64,000 nt of DNA, taken from contig SKCR01034762.1 in NCBI GenBank assembly GCA_019454045.1, positions 1 through 64,000 on the forward strand, given 5' to 3'. The stretch is from Zanthoxylum bungeanum (Eukaryota; Streptophyta; Magnoliopsida; Sapindales; Rutaceae). The position numbers and the translations under genes were made by a program. Every line of letters begins with the position of its first letter. Positions within the stretch are counted from its first letter, which is position 1. The notes beneath the pieces are model-generated. The model did no database searches. It was given only the letters and a program-made list of their open reading frames with translations, and was not told the origin of the DNA. Positions 60,565-64,000 of the stretch are shown piece by piece.

Positions 60565-61217
60565 TTAAGGGTTAAGATCCAGATTTATCCGATGCCTCTT
60601 ACCACGATCATTATCAGACCAGTTTATCTTGGAAAGAATGGGGTCAATTTGAGGTTCAAATGCTAAGATTTGGTCAATTAAATCTGGGGCAGTTTTGGCA
60701 GTAAAGAGGAGTTCTTTTACAGGCTTTGACACGAACCCATTTCTCCAAGCATCATCAAGAAAAACACAAAGAAAATCATAAAATCCATCAACATTGTACT
60801 GTCCAAGCGGTTTCTGGTGTATGTTCAAGTTTTCCCAAGATAGTACTGTAAAAATTTCCTCCATCGTGCCCAAGCCTCCTGGAAAAGCAATAAAAGCATC
60901 AGCACAGTTAATCATCTCTACCAGTCGTTCAGACTACCTGGCACGATTAGTTCCTCGCCATTTGATGATCCAATAAGATTCGCCTCCGCCAAGGGTTTTG
61001 GGATGATTCCCAAGACTTGACTACCTCCATCCTGTACAGCCTTTGAAACGATCCCCATTAGTCCAAGATTGCCACCGCTATATACTAAGTGCATATTCCT
61101 TGCAGCAATGACTCGACCCAATTCATGTGCCGCTGTTACGTATTCTGGTTTAACACCAACACTGGTACCGCAAAACACACATATGTTTTCAACCGGTCTT
61201 CTTGAAGTAGCTTCCAT
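60565..61217 (-). pseudogene. LOG-like: LOG-like cytokinin riboside 5'-monophosphate phosphoribohydrolase, intronless, frameshifted, inside a gypsy element
   Basis: ATG at 61217 in a good context (aaaATGGAAG). Residues 1-94 read VENICVFCGTS, YSGGNLGLMG and VLGIIPK, the Rossmann-fold start of LOG enzymes. Near 60930-60936 one base is lost and the frame shifts. The original reading then ends at a stop (60918-60920), and the protein continues in the next frame as SERLVEMINCADAFIAF with the signature PGGLGTMEE at 60856-60882, to a stop at 60565. The total is about 216 aa, full LOG length. LOG enzymes release active cytokinin bases in the cytosol and nucleus. Known plant LOG genes have several introns, but none is present here. 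The sequence is in sense with the element, flanked by retroelement DNA on both sides and without a poly(A) tail, so capture of a spliced transcript is the best explanation. As it stands it cannot make a full enzyme. Confidence 0.9.
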
Positions 61218-61548
61218 TTTTATCTGGATGCCTTCAAAGGTGCAATGCTGAGTTGAATCTATAGAACCTGAAAAGTGTGAGTAATAATAGCACAAGTATC
61301 TTCCAAAGGACGATTAGTAGCAAAATAGTAAATTGTGAAAGGTCAAAAAGTAGCATGGATCCTGTCGGAGAAAATAATAAAACAAATCACAATTATTAGG
61401 AAAAGACAAAGAGATATAATATTTAAAATAATTTACAGCTTGATTGACGTCTATGCGTCAGGGACAAGCTTCCATACAATTTTCTTATAAATTGGCAAAC
61501 AAGGTATTTTTGAGTTAGATTCCCGAGACTTAAATGTTGTCTTTCTTT

Positions 61549-61998
61549 TTAGAATTGTGTATGTAATTTGCGGATGGCTATATGAACATATCCACTGGGA
61601 TGCGTCTCAAGAGTCGAAGATATATCATCTAAAGACTCCTTACTCAAGCCATCCCTAATGAATTTAATTTTATCTTCGCGATTATCAGACACCATTCCTA
61701 AAGAATGACAACAAGTATTGCAATTCCAGCGTGCACATTTGTAACAAACACCCATTTGCTTAGCTCTACGTTTCTTTACATAGGTGCTTTTTCCAAAACC
61801 AGGCAAATAAGAATTATAAGAATCAGAATACTCACCTGCTAATCGGACCCGTACTTCGATTACCCAACGAATGTCATTAGGAATACCTTTGATCATCAGA
61901 AGTATCATCCGTTCCAAGTGAGTTTTGTAGACTTTCATCAGAGAATTTTGAGGGAGAGAAAGAAATTGCTTGTGAAGATTTTCGAGAGCTTCTTCCAT
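61549..61998 (-). CDS. Cysteine-rich accessory ORF of the gypsy element, unknown function
   Basis: 149 aa from the ATG at 61998 (MEEALENLHKQFLSLPQ). I do not recognise the family. It is intact, mostly helical in character, with a basic stretch (KKRRAKQ) followed by CYKCARWNCNTCCHS, a possible small zinc-binding knuckle of the form C-x2-C-x4-C-x2-CC, and then a charged C-terminus (SKESLDDISSTLETHPSG). Directly upstream is a splice-acceptor-like site: a T-rich tract and TGCAG on the minus strand, AG at 62017-62018. This is where env-like ORFs of Athila elements sit. It may be such a lineage-specific accessory gene or a second captured host sequence. Confidence 0.5.
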   Translation of the reverse strand: MEEALENLHKQFLSLPQNSLMKVYKTHLERMILLMIKGIPNDIRWVIEVRVRLAGEYSDSYNSYLPGFGKSTYVKKRRAKQMGVCYKCARWNCNTCCHSLGMVSDNREDKIKFIRDGLSKESLDDISSTLETHPSGYVHIAIRKLHTQF

Positions 61999-62016
61999 CC
62001 TGAAATGCGTCTTAAC

Positions 62017-62040
62017 CTGCAAAAAAATAAACACACAAAA
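62017..62040 (-). promoter_or_regulatory. Candidate 3' splice site upstream of the accessory ORF
   Basis: The minus strand reads a T-rich tract and then TTTTTTTGCAG followed by GTTAAGACG. It would allow a subgenomic spliced RNA for the 3' genes. Another acceptor-like ACACTTTTCAG lies just before the LOG-like leader near 61270. Confidence 0.5.
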
Positions 62041-62140
62041 ATTAAAACACACCACATCACAATATATACACAAATTGCTTGGGTTGCCTACCAGCTAGCG
62101 CTAAGTTTAATGTCGTCAGCTAGACATGATTGCTCGAACG

Positions 62141-62590
62141 TTATGCTGGATCTGAAAGTGTGACACTTTCTTTTTGTCGCTCAATTGATTCTCCCCAATA
62201 GTGCTTGACACGCTGGCTGTTAACTTTGAATGTGTTGTTGGAATTGGGGTTGTATATCTCAACAACTCTGTATAGTAACACCTGAGTAATCACAAATGGA
62301 CTTGACCACTTTGATTTCAGCTTTCCAGGAAAAAGTTTCAGCCATGAATCGTATAACAACACCTGTTTTCATGGCTCCAATTATCTGCGCACTATTTTTT
62401 TTATCATGTCATCTCTTGGTCTTTTCTTTGTACAATTTGGCATTTTTATAAGCTGTAGGCGAAAATCCTCCAATTCGTTGAGTTTGTGAAGTCTTTTCTC
62501 TCCTGCAGCTTGTGGATCAAGATTCAACTTCTTCAGTGCCCAATACGTCTTATGTTCAAGCTACATAGGCAATTGACATGTTTTAGGTTT
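62141..62590 (-). pseudogene. Gypsy integrase C-terminal stub
   Basis: Begins in the integrase phrase LEHKTYWALKKLNLD, joined in frame (with a stop) to the protease tail near 62590. It continues in other frames through DFRLQ to VLLYDSWLKLFPGKLKSKW and FKVNSQRVKHYWG, ending at 62141. The expected RT, RNase H and catalytic integrase core are absent. Downstream the 'gctggtaggcaaccc' phrase (near 62085-62100) is the usual post-pol sequence of this group. Confidence 0.88.
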
Positions 62591-63975
62591 GTCAGTAGAA
62601 CTTTGCACTGCATTAGAGGTCTGGATGGTACTATTTATCACATCAAGTCTGAAACATTCTTCTTTCTCGTCATTCGGGAAATTCATGGCTTTGAAAACAT
62701 TGAATGTTACTTCTTGGTCTTGTACCCTCATGGTTAGTTCTCTTTTTTTGTACATCAATAATGGTTCGACCTGTAGCCCAGAATGGTCTCCCGAGGATGA
62801 TCGGCACATCTTCATCTTCCTCCATATCAAGGACAATAAAATCTGCTGGGAAAATGAATTTGTCAACTTTGACCAGCACATCTTCAACTACACCTCTCGG
62901 AAATACGAGCGTTCTATCAGCAAGTTGTAGAGAGACTGAAGTGGGCATTGTTTCTCCAATCTGTAGTTTCCTGAAAATAGAAAAAGGCATCAAATTAACA
63001 CTCGCACCTAAATAACATAAAGCCTTACCGAAATCATGTTCTCCTATGGTGCAAGAAACAGTGAAACTGCCAGGATCTTTCAACTTTGGGCAAAGTTTTC
63101 TCTGAATGATGGCGTTGCATTCCTCCATTAATGCTACTCTCTCGTAATCTCCCAATCTCCATTTTCGTGAAAGAATGTCTTTCATGAATTTGACATAGCT
63201 GGGCATTTCTTCCAAGGCTTCTGCAAATGGAATGTTGATATGCAGCTTTTTGAACACCTCCAAGAATCGAGCAAACTGTTTATCCAATTTGTTTTTCTGG
63301 AGTCGTTGAGGAAAATGTGGAGGTAAAGTGATTCTTTCTTGATCTTTTTCATTTGCTTCTTTTTTCCTCCATCTGTGGAACTAAATCTTTTGGAACTTCT
63401 TCAATGGTTGCCTTGATTCCAACATATTTGTTGATTTCAGTACTACTTTTCAAAGTAATGGCTTGACATTGCTCATTCCCTCGGTTCCTTGGATTTGGTT
63501 CTGTGTTGTTGGGAAGATTTCCTTGCGGTCTGTAACTCTGAGCATTGGCCAGTTGTCCCATTTGATTTTCCAGTGCTTTAATAGAGGCTGAATGGCTTTG
63601 ATTCAATGCTACTTGATTTTGAACCATAGTTACTAAAGCATCGTATTTTGCTTCTTGCTTCTTCAACTGGGCCAGCACTTATGTTATTCCCGGTTCTTTT
63701 TCATGCTCCTGGCTTTTATTTGGTTGTTGGAATCCAGGTGGTGGGTAGTTCTTTTGCCCTGAATTGTTGCTCCATGTAAAATTGGGGTGATTCCTCCACC
63801 TTGGGTTATAGGTGTTGGAATATGGATTGTTCCCCTGTCTGTTGAAATTGTTGACATAGTTCACTGTCTCTTCTTGTTGGTTGTAAGATTCTGACTCAGA
63901 TACTCCTCCAAATGGTGAACTTGTGGATCCACCATTAACTTTCATGTTAAGAGTTTCCAGATTTTTGCAAATCAC
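62591..63975 (-). pseudogene. Gypsy gag tail and aspartic protease
   Basis: Gag C-terminal part at 63975-63679 (YNPRWRNHPNFTWSNN, rich in Asn/Gln/Pro), a stop, then 63678-63349 with MGQLANAQSYRPQG and AITLKSS. A frameshift near 63349 leads to 63300-62757: FTVSCTIGEHDFGKALC, then LGASVNLMPFS where the protease Asp lies one residue away (reads CYLGAS; family CDLGAS, so the catalytic Asp is Tyr), ADRTLVFPRGVVEDVL and IILGRPFWATGRTIIDVQ. A further shift at the T-run near 62750 leads to MRVQDQEVTFNVFKA. The gag N-terminus lies beyond the window edge. Confidence 0.88.
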
Positions 63976-64000
63976 ATCCAGCTTGGAATTCAGTGATGTG

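Larger units (their letters stand above)
57234..64000 (-). mobile_element. Athila/Tat-type Ty3/gypsy element carrying a LOG-like cDNA
   Basis: Read on the minus strand from the window edge: gag tail, protease, a large pol deletion, integrase C-terminal stub, accessory ORF behind a splice-acceptor-like site, LOG-like pseudogene, 127-bp tandem repeats, polypurine tract, 3' LTR. The phrases ADRTLVFPRGVVEDVLVKVD and LFPGKLKSKW are typical of the Athila/Tat group. The flank at 57229-57233 is CCTCC. The other end lies outside the window. Confidence 0.88.

Noticed and set aside
60565..61295. Functional LOG gene
   Set aside because: A single-base frameshift near 60933 splits the reading frame and both halves are needed; kept as a pseudogene.
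60540..61300. LINE-made processed LOG pseudogene
   Set aside because: No poly(A) tract after the stop and no flanking duplication; the sequence passes directly into element DNA on both sides.

Overview
The window is nuclear DNA of a flowering plant, almost certainly a eudicot. It has GT-AG spliced genes, plant-type Ty1/copia and Ty3/gypsy LTR retrotransposons, tRNA-derived SINEs, a hAT-type MITE, and AT-rich intergenic DNA. The species cannot be named from the sequence alone.

Left part (1-14.7 kb) is the gene-bearing part. It opens inside a Tnt1-like copia element that has lost its reverse transcriptase (1-3323). A gypsy solo LTR follows (4797-6070, TSD CATAT). Then come two recognisable host genes on the plus strand: a six-exon NRT1/PTR-family (NPF) transporter (6783-9103) and a single-exon AIR12-like secreted, GPI-anchored DOMON cytochrome b (10966-11679). 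Around them lie two copies of one SINE family, each with target-site duplications, and a 366-bp hAT MITE with a perfect 8-bp TSD.

Middle part (14.8-51.2 kb) is a nest of LTR elements. The base layer is a minus-strand copia family whose copies share LTRs, giving LTR-internal-LTR-internal-LTR-(internal remnant)-LTR between 51187 and 17576. Into it are inserted solo LTR3 (18159-20626), a copia-type element F with a non-coding interior (22021-about 25150), gypsy solo LTR B (25164-27189, TSD CCAAA, with a cluster of ACGTG sites upstream of its TATA box), and a complete non-autonomous copia element H (36418-45982, TSD ATATC). A related but more coding-like element, E3 (51188-57233), is inserted in the rightmost LTR.

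Right part (57.2-64 kb) is the 3' half of a minus-strand Athila/Tat-type Ty3/gypsy element inserted in the leader of E3. It keeps gag, protease, an integrase C-terminal stub, a polypurine tract and a 3' LTR. Between the integrase end and the 3' LTR it carries, in sense orientation, an intronless cytokinin-activating LOG-like sequence with one frameshift and a second small cysteine-rich ORF behind a splice-acceptor-like site.

The strongest candidates for something undescribed are (i) the gypsy element with the captured LOG cDNA and accessory ORF; (ii) the array of about ten short perfect inverted repeats with mostly 3-nt centres in the LTR of the H/E3 copia family, kept in the same order in both copies; and (iii) the ACGTG/G-box-rich promoter of gypsy solo LTR B together with the CpG palindromes related to GCGTCGCGACGC that recur in unrelated LTR families. 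All retroelement coding regions seen are broken. Only the two host genes look functional.
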